Shown here one piece after another: positions 7,906-14,952 of a DNA stretch of 18,900 bases. The notes below the pieces were generated by a model. That model did not search any database. It was not told the origin of the DNA and saw nothing but the letters and a program-made list of their open reading frames with translations. The stretch comes from Clostridia bacterium (GTDB taxonomy: Bacteria; Bacillota; Clostridia; Oscillospirales; CAG-272), in NCBI GenBank assembly GCA_017612655.1, contig JAGAFM010000050.1:1-18900 (forward strand), written 5' to 3'. How positions within the stretch are numbered: position 1 is the first letter of the stretch; the number at the start of each line of letters is the position of its first letter. Both the position numbers and the translations under genes were made by a program.

Positions 7906-9002
7906 ATTGAGTCAAACCTCAGATAGTCGGTACCGAACCGCCCGATCAGAAAATCGGCCAGAACCAGCGCCGTCACGCTGTTCAGAACCGGAATGGCGCG
8001 GGGCAGAACGGACGGATCGTGACGTCCCCGGATCTGCAGCACCGCCTCCGATCCGTCCCGGAAATCCACCGTCTTCTGGGGGATCGCGACGGAGGGCGTC
8101 GGCTTGACGATACAGGAAAACCGGAGCGGCATGCCGTTGGAGATTCCTCCGTTGATCCCGCCGTTGTGATTCGTTTCCGTGACGACGGATCCTTCCTCCG
8201 CCCGGAACAGGTCGTTCCATTCGGATCCTTTCGCATCCGTCATGGAAGATGCGTCTCCGAAGGAAACGCTTTTCACCGCGGGGATACTGAACAGCGCATG
8301 AGCAAGTACGCCTTCCAGCGTATCAAACCAGGGTTCCCCGATTCCGGCAGGGACTCCCGTAACCGCGGTTTCCGATACGCCTCCGACGCTGTCGCCCGCG
8401 GCTCCCGCCGCCTCCACGGCGGCGCGGATCCGTTCCGCAGCGGACGGGTCCAGAACCGGAAAGGGCGCCTCTTCCAGCGCGTCGAAATCGGCTCCGGGAT
8501 CGGAAAAAGAACGGTCCTGTATTCCCGCGCAGCGCAGAATGTGGGACCCGATCCGGATTCCCCGTGCCGAAAGGGCCGGGATCAGAATCCCGCCCGCGGC
8601 AACCAGCGCGGCGGTCAGCCTGCCGCTGAAATGCCCCCCGCCCCGGTAGTCTTCGAATCCGTGATATTTGCAGAATGCGGAATAGTCCGCATGACCCGGA
8701 CGGGCAAGACCCCGCCAGCTTTCGTAGTCGGAAGAGGAGACGTCCTCGTTGGGGATCAGGATACAGAGCGGCGTCCCGGTCGTCCGTCCCGAAAAGACCC
8801 CGCTGACAATCTGAAAACGGTCGGCCTCCCGGCGTGCGGTTCCGGCGGCGCCGTCGGGTCTTCTTCTTGCAAGACGGGAAGCGATTTCTTCTTCCGAAAC
8901 TGGAATTCCAGGCGAGAGTCCGTCCAGAACTGCGCCGACCGCAGGCCCGTGACTTTCCCCGAACAGCGTCAGGGTCAGGTTTTGCCCGAAAGTGTTCCTC
9001 AT
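7902..9002 (-). CDS. aroC: Chorismate synthase
   Basis: Converts EPSP to chorismate by anti-1,4 elimination, needing reduced FMN. It has 366 residues, normal for the bacterial form. FGESHG (14-19; catalytic His18), RRRPDG, ARPGHADYS (catalytic His104), the YRGGGHFSGRLTA block (119-131), SVGG, NHNGGINGGISNGMP and RGRHDPSVLPRA are all present in family order. The RRPG(Q) signature reads RRPD here, a mild deviation. AAGGAG lies ten bases before the ATG, which overlaps the aroB stop as ATGA. It has no flavin reductase domain (monofunctional type), so it depends on another FMNH2 source. Confidence 0.97.
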   Translation of the reverse strand: MRNTFGQNLTLTLFGESHGPAVGAVLDGLSPGIPVSEEEIASRLARRRPDGAAGTARREADRFQIVSGVFSGRTTGTPLCILIPNEDVSSSDYESWRGLARPGHADYSAFCKYHGFEDYRGGGHFSGRLTAALVAAGGILIPALSARGIRIGSHILRCAGIQDRSFSDPGADFDALEEAPFPVLDPSAAERIRAAVEAAGAAGDSVGGVSETAVTGVPAGIGEPWFDTLEGVLAHALFSIPAVKSVSFGDASSMTDAKGSEWNDLFRAEEGSVVTETNHNGGINGGISNGMPLRFSCIVKPTPSVAIPQKTVDFRDGSEAVLQIRGRHDPSVLPRAIPVLNSVTALVLADFLIGRFGTDYLRFDSI

Positions 9003-10315
9003 TTTGCAAAATCTCCTTCCAGAAGCCGGATCGCCTCCCGGAGCTCTTCCGGAGCCGTCATCTCGACCCGGCAGGACCCGACGGTATCGACCCGGACCGT
9101 CGCGATCCGGTCTCCAGCCGCCTTTTTGTCGTGCAGGACCGCCTGAGCGATCCGTTCCGGATCCGTTACGGGGGAAAGGGGCAGCCCGATGCTACGCAGG
9201 ACCGGAATCAGTCTTTTCCGGACCTCCGGTGAACACATCGGGATCATTCCCAGCGCGACGCACTCACCGTGAAGAAGCGCCCCGGCCGAAACGCTCTCGA
9301 TCGCGTGACCGACCGTATGGCCGAAATTGAGAATCCTCCGCAGGCCGGCCTCGCGTTCATCCAGTTCCACGATCTCGACCTTCCGCCGGATCGCCCGCTC
9401 CAGGATCTCCGGAAGACACTCTTCCGGATGCCCGGCTTCCATACGTTCAAACAGTTCCCGGTCGGACGTCAAGGCGATTTTGACAACTTCCGCCAGACCG
9501 TTTGCTACCTGTCTCTTCGGAAGCGTTTTGAGAACCTCCGGATCGATCAGGACGCCGCGCGGCTGCCGGAACGTCCCCGCGACGTTTTTGATTCCCGACA
9601 GGTTGACGGCGGTTTTCCCGCCCACGGACGCGTCCGCCATGGCAAGGACCGTCGTCGGAACCTGATAGAAGTCGATTCCGCGGTGATACAGGGACGCGGT
9701 CAGTCCGGTCAGATCCCCCGCAACTCCTCCGCCGACGGAGACCGCGCAGTCGCCCCGCTGAAATCCCGCCCGCATCATTTCGGACAGCAGCGACTCGACC
9801 GTTGCGAGCGTTTTGCACTGCTCCCCCTGCGGGATCCGGATCACCAGCGGCTCCGCGCATTCCGCCGCCACCGCTTCCGCGTACCCGGCGGGAACGCCTT
9901 CGTCCGTGACGATCAGAACCTTTCTCCGGAGATTCCAGAACGTTCCGGCGCGGGAGAGCGCGCCGGACTCCAGAACGATTCCGTAACTCCGTTCTCCCAG
10001 AGAAACCGGGATGTTCACGGCAGGTCCTTCCCTTTCGGCAGAACCGTCCCCGATCAGCCTGTTCTGGTACTGTCTGGACAGCTCCAGCATGCCCGAAAGA
10101 AACCGCGCATAGTAAGAACGGAGATCCGGGTCCGCCACATACGACAGGCAGCGTTCGGTCAGCTCCCTCTCCCGGTCGGGATCGAAAACAGGCAGACCCC
10201 GCTCCTTCTTGTAGGCGGCAATCGCAGCCGCCGCCTCCATTCTGCGGCAGAACTGCTCGGCCATCTCCCGGTCCGCCGAGTCGATGACTTTTCTGGCTTC
10301 CTCTCGCAAATCCAT
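8999..10315 (-). CDS. aroB: Chorismate mutase (AroQ class) :: 3-dehydroquinate synthase fusion
   Basis: A 438-residue chain. Residues about 98-438 are dehydroquinate synthase: GGGVAGDLTG, the family block from VPTTVLAMADASVGGKTAVN, LDEREAGLRRILNFGHTVGHAIE and LLHGECVALGM, with the NAD- and metal-binding residues in place. Residues 1-87 are an all-helical AroQ-class chorismate mutase. Aligned to the E. coli P-protein mutase, the catalytic residues R11, R28, K39, D48, R51, E52 fall on R8, R25, K36, D45, R48, E49 at one constant offset, and S84/Q88 fall on S80/Q84 after a one-residue loop deletion. So the domain should be active. The enzyme would act at pathway step 2 and again after chorismate. 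It is the first gene of the operon, with GGGAG eight bases before the ATG, about 30 bases after an intrinsic terminator. DHQS is firm; the mutase call is strong by residue alignment. Confidence 0.93.
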   Translation of the reverse strand: MDLREEARKVIDSADREMAEQFCRRMEAAAAIAAYKKERGLPVFDPDRERELTERCLSYVADPDLRSYYARFLSGMLELSRQYQNRLIGDGSAEREGPAVNIPVSLGERSYGIVLESGALSRAGTFWNLRRKVLIVTDEGVPAGYAEAVAAECAEPLVIRIPQGEQCKTLATVESLLSEMMRAGFQRGDCAVSVGGGVAGDLTGLTASLYHRGIDFYQVPTTVLAMADASVGGKTAVNLSGIKNVAGTFRQPRGVLIDPEVLKTLPKRQVANGLAEVVKIALTSDRELFERMEAGHPEECLPEILERAIRRKVEIVELDEREAGLRRILNFGHTVGHAIESVSAGALLHGECVALGMIPMCSPEVRKRLIPVLRSIGLPLSPVTDPERIAQAVLHDKKAAGDRIATVRVDTVGSCRVEMTAPEELREAIRLLEGDFAK

Positions 10316-10346
10316 TTTGATCTCTCCCAGTCCTTTCGGATAACGG

Positions 10347-10385
10347 AAAAAACAGAAGCGGCTCCGTCCGAAAACAGAACCGCTT
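10347..10385 (-). terminator. Intrinsic terminator (attenuator) in the aromatic operon leader
   Basis: On the minus strand AAGCGGTTC (10385-10377) pairs with GAGCCGCTT (10364-10356), nine pairs including one G-U, with a 12-nt loop. Six T follow at 10352-10347. It ends about 32 bases before the aroB ATG, after the leader peptide and inside the transcript, so its expected role is premature termination. A competing hairpin CTTTTTC/GAAAAAG (10400-10383) shares the first three bases of its stem. Confidence 0.75.
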
Positions 10386-10408
10386 TTTCTCTTGAAAAAG
10401 TTGACTGC

Positions 10409-10528
10409 TTACGTTCGGGATGCCGGGACTGTTATCCCATAGAAACCAAAGCCCGCGTAATAGCGAACGTAAGAAAACAAAGCGGATCCCGCGCTGAAAG
10501 AGCGGGAAAAATCGATACGCAGTTCCAT
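10409..10528 (-). CDS. Phe/Tyr-rich leader peptide (39 residues) of the aromatic operon
   Basis: A small ORF with AAGGAG seven bases before its ATG (10526-10528), ending with TAA at 10409-10411. It encodes 39 residues including five Phe (7, 11, 18, 27, 29) and four Tyr (20, 23, 24, 30), with the densest part FSYVRYYAGFGFYG. It lies inside the leader, between a good promoter and an intrinsic terminator in front of the operon making Phe/Tyr precursors. Its stop codon sits in the 3' arm of a perfect 10-bp inverted repeat (CTTACGTTCG 10473-10464 / CGAACGTAAG 10417-10408) whose 5' arm contains the Tyr20 codon. This is the expected architecture of ribosome-mediated attenuation sensing charged tRNA-Phe/Tyr. 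No T-box motif is present in the leader. Alternatives are a functional small protein or an arrest peptide. The regulatory role is inference. Confidence 0.7.
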   Translation of the reverse strand: MELRIDFSRSFSAGSALFSYVRYYAGFGFYGITVPASRT

Positions 10529-10568
10529 CGCAGGCTCCTTTCCGCCGGCTGACCGGCTCCTTTTTTTC

Positions 10569-10597
10569 ATTTTATCATAGTTTTCCCGGGTTGTCAA
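10569..10597 (-). promoter_or_regulatory. Promoter of the aromatic operon
   Basis: TTGACA (10597-10592) and TAAAAT (10574-10569) with 17 bp spacing, and TGA directly before the -10 (extended -10). The start site is expected near 10562, giving a leader of about 245 nt before aroB. The -35 is flanked by an inverted repeat TCCCGGGT (10618-10611) / ACCCGGGA (10591-10584). Confidence 0.8.
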
Positions 10598-10605
10598 TTC
10601 CTTTT

Positions 10606-10636
10606 TTCGGACCCGGGATGCCCCCCCGGATCCGAA
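10606..10636 (-). terminator. GC-rich hairpin after trpB2, without a U-tract
   Basis: TTCGGATCCGGG (10636-10625) pairs with CCCGGGTCCGAA (10617-10606), twelve pairs with one G-U, loop of seven. It lies 22 bases after the trpB2 stop and just before the -35 of the aromatic promoter. It is followed by A, not T, on this strand, so termination would be non-canonical; it could instead protect the trpB2 mRNA 3' end. Confidence 0.45.
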
Positions 10637-10658
10637 GAAACAATCATAAGGGCCGGAA

Positions 10659-12026
10659 TCAGTCCACCTTGGGAAGCTTGGAGAACCCGACTTCCAGATC
10701 CTCGTCGGTCGGGATGTAGTCGTCCATTTTCCCGTCATGGAATTTCTCGTACGCAACCATGTCGAAATACCCCGTGCCGGTGAGGCCGAACACGATGGTC
10801 TTCTCTTCGCCGGTTTCCTTGCAGCGCATCGCTTCGTCAATCGCGACCCGGATGGCATGAGCGCTTTCCGGAGCCGGGAGAATTCCTTCGGTTCTGGCAA
10901 ACTGCTCGGCCGCCTCGAACACCTTCGTCTGGGGCACGGATACCGCCTCCATTAGTCCCTCGTCATACAGTTCGGAAAGGATAGGGCTCATTCCGTGATA
11001 CCGAAGCCCTCCTGCGTGATTCGGAGCGGGAATGAAGTCGGCGCCCAGCGTATACATTTTGGCAAGCGGACACACCATTCCGGTATCGCAGAAGTCATAG
11101 GCAAATCTTCCTCTGGTAAAGCTTGGGCAGGACGCGGGCTCTACCGCGATAATCCGGTAATCCGCTTCTCCTCGGAGCTTCTCGCCCATGAACGGGGAAA
11201 TCAGGCCGCCCAGATTGGAACCGCCGCCAGCGCATCCGATGATCATGTCGGGCTTGATTCCATATTTGTCCAGTGCGGTTTTTGTCTCCAGTCCGATGAT
11301 GGACTGATGGAGAAGAACCTGATTCAGGACGCTTCCCAGAACGTAGCGGTAGCCCTCTCTCGTCGTGGCGGCCTCAACCGCTTCCGAAATGGCGCAGCCC
11401 AGGCTGCCCGTGGTTCCCGGATGCGCCGCAAGAATTCTGCGTCCCACTTCCGTTTCCATGGACGGAGAAGGAGTCACAGAAGCGCCGTAGGTTCGCATGA
11501 CTTCTCGGCGGAAGGGCTTCTGCTCGTAGGAAACTTTGACCATATACACTTTACAGTCCAGACCGAGATATGCACATGCCATGGACAGCGCGGTACCCCA
11601 CTGGCCTGCGCCCGTTTCCGTGGTGACGCCCTTCAGTCCCTGCTTCTTTGCGTAGTACGCCTGAGCGATTGCGGAATTCAGTTTGTGGGATCCGCTCGTA
11701 TTATTGCCCTCGAACTTGTAGTAAATCTTGGCCGGGGTCTGGAGCTTCTCCTCCAGACAGTAGGCTCTGACCAAGGGAGACGGACGGTACATCTTGTAGA
11801 AACTGAGGATTTCATCGGGAATCTGGAAGTAGGGCGTGTCGTTGTCGAGTTCCTGACGGATCAGTTCCTCGCAGAAAACGGGTGCCAACTCATCTGCCCC
11901 CATCGGCTGATGCGTTCCCGGGTTGAGAAGGGGTGCCGGTTTTTTCTTCATATCGGAGCGGACATTATACCATGCAGTAGGCATCTCAGACTCATTCAGA
12001 TAAATTTTGTAAGGGATTTTTTCCAT
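10659..12026 (-). CDS. trpB: TrpB2-type tryptophan synthase beta chain
   Basis: A PLP enzyme joining indole (or an indole source) and serine to tryptophan. It has 455 residues from the ATG at 12024-12026, the size of the TrpB2 subfamily, longer than about 400-residue TrpB1, with the TrpB2-type N-terminus MEKIPYKIYLNESEMPTAWYN. The PLP lysine is K115 in SGSHKLNSA; ETGAGQWG follows, and GCAGGGSNLGG is the phosphate-binding loop. A longer frame reaches 12212, but that would run through the T-box leader and is not translated sequence. AAAGGA precedes the ATG. No trpA or other trp genes are here; TrpB2 proteins are often stand-alone and are thought to work as indole salvage or alternative beta subunits. 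Control by a tRNA-Trp T-box supports a tryptophan function. Confidence 0.92.
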   Translation of the reverse strand: MEKIPYKIYLNESEMPTAWYNVRSDMKKKPAPLLNPGTHQPMGADELAPVFCEELIRQELDNDTPYFQIPDEILSFYKMYRPSPLVRAYCLEEKLQTPAKIYYKFEGNNTSGSHKLNSAIAQAYYAKKQGLKGVTTETGAGQWGTALSMACAYLGLDCKVYMVKVSYEQKPFRREVMRTYGASVTPSPSMETEVGRRILAAHPGTTGSLGCAISEAVEAATTREGYRYVLGSVLNQVLLHQSIIGLETKTALDKYGIKPDMIIGCAGGGSNLGGLISPFMGEKLRGEADYRIIAVEPASCPSFTRGRFAYDFCDTGMVCPLAKMYTLGADFIPAPNHAGGLRYHGMSPILSELYDEGLMEAVSVPQTKVFEAAEQFARTEGILPAPESAHAIRVAIDEAMRCKETGEEKTIVFGLTGTGYFDMVAYEKFHDGKMDDYIPTDEDLEVGFSKLPKVD

Positions 12027-12088
12027 AATCGTTACATCCTTTCTGTTTCTTCTGTTTGACCGACATCGTTTTCTTTCTAATTGACTGT

Positions 12089-12142
12089 TCAGAGGATGTT
12101 GTTCCGGCGCGCAACGCGCCATCGTTTGTCTCTGCGGATCAT
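12089..12142 (-). CDS. Mini-ORF (17 codons) with one Trp codon between T-box and trpB2
   Basis: ATG at 12142-12140 has AGGAG about eight bases upstream, and the frame ends with TGA at 12091-12089. The peptide is MIRRDKRWRVARRNNIL. The single Trp codon (12121-12119) directly abuts and overlaps a perfect six-pair hairpin GGCGCG-TTG-CGCGCC (12120-12106). It lies after the T-box terminator, so it is translated only in read-through transcripts. A secondary leader peptide is possible; chance is also possible for such a short frame. Confidence 0.35.
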   Translation of the reverse strand: MIRRDKRWRVARRNNIL

Positions 12143-12170
12143 CCGGCCGCTCCTTTCTTGTTTCAAAAAC

Positions 12171-12461
12171 AAAAAATCCTGTCCCTAGCATTCTGTTGCT
12201 GGGACAGGACATTATCCTGCGGTGCCACCCGGCTTGACATGCGGATCATCCGCACATCCTCTCATCAGCATACCCGACTGCGATATGCCGGCCTTTGATC
12301 ACGGAGCGCCATCTCCGTCTCACATACTCCGGAATCCATCCGTTTCTGCTCGCCCTCGGAAGGCCATTCAGATCTGCTTTTCCTGCCGTGCTCTCACCTG
12401 CCACGGCTCTCTGGGAGGAACGGGTCAGATCCTACTCACCCTTCTTCAACGGTTTGTCGAT
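12171..12461 (-). ncRNA. T-box leader (tRNA-Trp responsive) of trpB2
   Basis: On the minus strand the T-box core GGGTGGCACCGC (12230-12219) is present. The antiterminator is complete: A1 GGG/CCC (12230-12228 / 12203-12201), bulge TGGCACC (12227-12221), A2 GCAGGA/TCCTGT (12220-12215 / 12209-12204). Stem I carries GAGTAGG and AGAGAGC motifs and the specifier context CTGAA-TGG-CCTTCCGAG, giving codon UGG (12366-12364), Trp. The bulge UGGC demands discriminator G73, as in bacterial tRNA-Trp, which independently supports the assignment. The competing terminator TCCTGTCCC/GGGACAGGA (12209-12201 / 12185-12177) is followed by T at 12176-12171. Uncharged tRNA-Trp should allow read-through. Confidence 0.93.
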
Positions 12462-12467
12462 GCGGGG

Positions 12468-12496
12468 ATTATAGCACATCCCCTATTCTCTGTCAA
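12468..12496 (-). promoter_or_regulatory. Consensus promoter of the trpB2 T-box transcript
   Basis: TTGACA (12496-12491) and TATAAT (12473-12468), both perfect consensus with 17 bp spacing, and TGC before the -10 (extended -10). The start site is expected near 12461, directly upstream of T-box stem I. Confidence 0.9.
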
Positions 12497-12561
12497 GAGT
12501 TTTTTGCTTTTTTTTGAGGCACAGTTATTCCACACACAGTGTCAGAATCCTGTACCGGTTC

Positions 12562-12599
12562 AAAAAAACTGCATCGACTCACTTTTCGGACTCGGATGC
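12562..12599 (-). terminator. Probable intrinsic terminator after the GDPD gene
   Basis: GCATC (12599-12595) plus GA (12593-12592) pair with TC and GATGC (12577-12571) around one bulged base, enclosing the GDPD stop codon. A run of seven T follows at 12568-12562. The stem is only moderately stable, but position and T-tract fit the end of the ileS-MFS-GDPD unit. Confidence 0.5.
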
Positions 12600-13439
12600 T
12601 GTTGGATTCTTCAGAGTTTTATATCGGACACCCGGTCGGTACCCTTCGAAAATGACAACGTCTGCATCCTTCTCGTTCTTCTCTTCCCTGCTTGTCCAGG
12701 AAACCCTGAGGGCACCCATTTTCTCCGCAATCCGGACGGAAACCGGTTTTTCCCCAATGCGGTACGCGATAAATTCCGGGCGGGCAATCACGTTCCAGAG
12801 AAGGTTGCCGAGGGAAAAAGCCGTCAGCGGTCCGAATCCTGCCTCCCGATACCATCGTGTCGGTTGAGAAAGGATTCCACGCAGAATATCCCCGGCGTGC
12901 TTCCGGAAAAAGGCGACGATGCGCGGATCGAAACTTTCAATACAATACTCTCCCGGAAAGGAGCGGAGCAGCGACAGGGTCTTTTCGCACAGTTCTCTGT
13001 CGTGCTTTCCGTGCTTGAGTTCCACGATGACGGGGACTTTTCCGCCGATATGGGACAGAACCGCCGAGAAAGCCGGAACAGATTCCGGGGAATCGAAAAT
13101 CCGAACTTCCCCCAGTTCCGCCATCGTACAGGCGTCGACTCTTTTATCGAATCCGCAGACACGGTCTAGCGTGTCGTCGTGACAGACCACGACCTCTCCG
13201 TCTGCGCTCAGCTGAACATCGAGTTCAACCCCGTATCCCGAGGCAACGGCAGCATCGAAGGCCGCGAGTGTGTTTTCGGGGGCAAATGTTTGATTGTCGT
13301 ACAGCCCGCGATGCGCGATATTTCTTCCGTAGAAAGGACGGGATTTCTCGGACCCCGCTCTGCCTGGAGCAATCAGAAACAGCCAAAGCGCCCCGAAACC
13401 AATCAGAACAAGGGCCGGAATCCAGACAAAAGGAGGCAT
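12579..13439 (-). CDS. Membrane-anchored glycerophosphodiester phosphodiesterase
   Basis: Hydrolyses glycerophosphodiesters to glycerol 3-phosphate and an alcohol, in lipid turnover. Of 286 residues, about 5-24 form one hydrophobic segment (an uncleaved anchor), placing the TIM-barrel domain outside the cell or at the membrane face. Motifs: NIAHRG (H43, R44), APENT, VELDV (E72, D74), the catalytic CHDD (H87), and VELKHG on a later strand. It is somewhat shorter at the C-terminus than long secreted GlpQ proteins and resembles the UgpQ-like class. The ATG lies 4 nt after the stop of the transporter gene, so the two are cotranslated or cotranscribed. The link to the transporter substrate is unknown. 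Confidence 0.88.
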   Translation of the reverse strand: MPPFVWIPALVLIGFGALWLFLIAPGRAGSEKSRPFYGRNIAHRGLYDNQTFAPENTLAAFDAAVASGYGVELDVQLSADGEVVVCHDDTLDRVCGFDKRVDACTMAELGEVRIFDSPESVPAFSAVLSHIGGKVPVIVELKHGKHDRELCEKTLSLLRSFPGEYCIESFDPRIVAFFRKHAGDILRGILSQPTRWYREAGFGPLTAFSLGNLLWNVIARPEFIAYRIGEKPVSVRIAEKMGALRVSWTSREEKNEKDADVVIFEGYRPGVRYKTLKNPTASESEK

Positions 13440-13443
13440 GCGA

Positions 13444-14886
13444 TCACTCGCCTTCCAGCGCTTCGAGGCCGTAGGTGTTGGAAACCCGTTTCGCCTTGAT
13501 GTTCTTGACCAGGACGATGAAAACGGCAGCGCTCAGCGCAAGCATGATCGCCGAATAGACCGGGAGTGCGCTCCAGGCAAGGGTCGCTTTGAACACGAGG
13601 CCCAGGAGAATCGGGGTAACGGTTTGAGCGGACATGCTTGCCGCATAGTAAAAACCGGTAAACTTCCCGATCTTTTTGTTGGAGCAAAGCTCTACCACCA
13701 TGGGGAAAGAACAGTTGTGAACCAGCGCCATTCCGAAGCCGCGGATCACCCAAACGGCGTAGAGAAGAACAGGAAAGGCGTGTTCGCCATTCGCGCCCGT
13801 CACCGTTCCGGTCGGACGGACGAAACACATGACCGCCATGCCGGCAAGCGTAAAGAGCAGCCCCGCGGAAATGGTCCACTTCCGGCCGATCCGGTCTGCA
13901 ATCAGGCCTGCGATTGCAAACCCTGCGACGCTGGCCAGACCGCCGAGGATCGTCAGGAGCATGGTCGAACTGGAAGCAGAATTCAAATAATAGATCACGT
14001 AATTCCCGATGTAGGTCCCGATCGCGTTGTCCGCCATGAACCAGAGGAATTCCGCGCCGAGGATGGCAAGAAGCATCCGCCTGTTCGCCCGGGTCATCGG
14101 AGCATCGTCCGAGACGGGATTCTCGATCGCGGCAAGCTGCTCGCCAAGTTCGAGTTCTTCCTTCATCTCTTCCGCAATCCGATTTTCCCGAATCGTAAAG
14201 AACAGAACGAAGGCGGAGATCACCATGAGAACCGATGCGGCCAGGAACGGAATCTCGATGATCCAGAGTTTCCGGGCCTCGTCGGATACGTTAATGTAAT
14301 CGGATAATTTCAGGAAGATGCCGAGAACCGTGGCGAATGCTCCGCCGAAATAGCCCATGATATTGATGATGCCGTTGGCCTTTGCCCGCAGGGGTTTCGG
14401 AGTGATGTCCGGCATCAGGGAGACGGCGGGATTGCGGTACATCATCATGAAAAGGAGTACGATCCCCATCATGATGACCATGCCGACTACGTTGTTGTAG
14501 TGGAAGAACAGAGGAATGAACGGGAACGCCACCGCTGCGACAAGAGTTCCGCAGAGGATAAACGGCATCCGTTTTCCGATGGGCGTCCGTGTCCTGTCGG
14601 AAAGGTTTCCGAAAATCGGAAGGAGAATCAGAGCGGCAAGATTGTCGCATGCCATTACGATTCCGACGATCCACTGAACGTTCAGGATTTTATCCGCGTC
14701 CGCGATCTTCAGTTCCGCCGAGGAAAGGTTATACATCTGTCTCGCGAAGATATCCGTCAGGAATGTCGGGCACCAGGAATCATAAACCTGCCAGAGCAGA
14801 AGGATTCCGAAAAAGGCAAATCCGATCAGAAACGTGCGGCGGTAGTTCAGCTTGAGGGCAGGAATGCCTGTGTTGTTCTGTGTCAC
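13444..14886 (-). CDS. MFS transporter (GPH/sugar-cation symporter-like)
   Basis: 480 residues with about twelve hydrophobic segments. The cytoplasmic loop-2 signature GNLSDRTRTPIGKR (about 93-106) and a second-half counterpart GLIADRIGRKWT are typical of the major facilitator superfamily; the first resembles the GPH/SLC45-type (LSDRTRTxxGRR) group that moves sugars or glycosides. A central charged loop (about 230-265) separates the two six-helix halves. The start is GTG (14884-14886) with AAGGAGG eight bases upstream, a strong site. No obvious promoter or terminator separates it from ileS (66 bases upstream), so cotranscription under the ileS T-box is likely. The substrate cannot be assigned; the phosphodiesterase next to it suggests a glycerophosphodiester or related compound, but that is inference. 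Confidence 0.88.
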   Translation of the reverse strand: MTQNNTGIPALKLNYRRTFLIGFAFFGILLLWQVYDSWCPTFLTDIFARQMYNLSSAELKIADADKILNVQWIVGIVMACDNLAALILLPIFGNLSDRTRTPIGKRMPFILCGTLVAAVAFPFIPLFFHYNNVVGMVIMMGIVLLFMMMYRNPAVSLMPDITPKPLRAKANGIINIMGYFGGAFATVLGIFLKLSDYINVSDEARKLWIIEIPFLAASVLMVISAFVLFFTIRENRIAEEMKEELELGEQLAAIENPVSDDAPMTRANRRMLLAILGAEFLWFMADNAIGTYIGNYVIYYLNSASSSTMLLTILGGLASVAGFAIAGLIADRIGRKWTISAGLLFTLAGMAVMCFVRPTGTVTGANGEHAFPVLLYAVWVIRGFGMALVHNCSFPMVVELCSNKKIGKFTGFYYAASMSAQTVTPILLGLVFKATLAWSALPVYSAIMLALSAAVFIVLVKNIKAKRVSNTYGLEALEGE

Positions 14887-14952
14887 GCGCGTATCCTCCT
14901 TAATTTACAACATTTCCGCGGAAGTTTTTCCGTTCCGGACCGGGGCGTTTCC

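Noticed and set aside
9269..10552. Long plus-strand ORF of 427 codons antisense to aroB
   Set aside because: It is the shadow of a GC-rich real gene: no SD, Arg/Pro-rich low-complexity translation, no family resemblance. The same holds for 8019-9146, 5152-5973, 15730-16947 and 17119-18171 on the plus strand.
10316..10562. Aromatic operon leader as a Tyr or Phe T-box
   Set aside because: There is no UGGNACC bulge, AGUA motif or specifier context; the leader ORF with terminator explains it better.
10529..10570. N-terminal extension of the leader peptide from an ATG at 10570-10568 (MKKRSRSAGG...)
   Set aside because: That ATG overlaps the -10 box, upstream of the expected transcription start, so it would not be in the mRNA. 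The ATG at 10528 has its own SD.
12027..12212. Longer TrpB start at 12212
   Set aside because: The extra codons run through the T-box terminator, are not TrpB-like, and the ATG at 12026 gives the family N-terminus.
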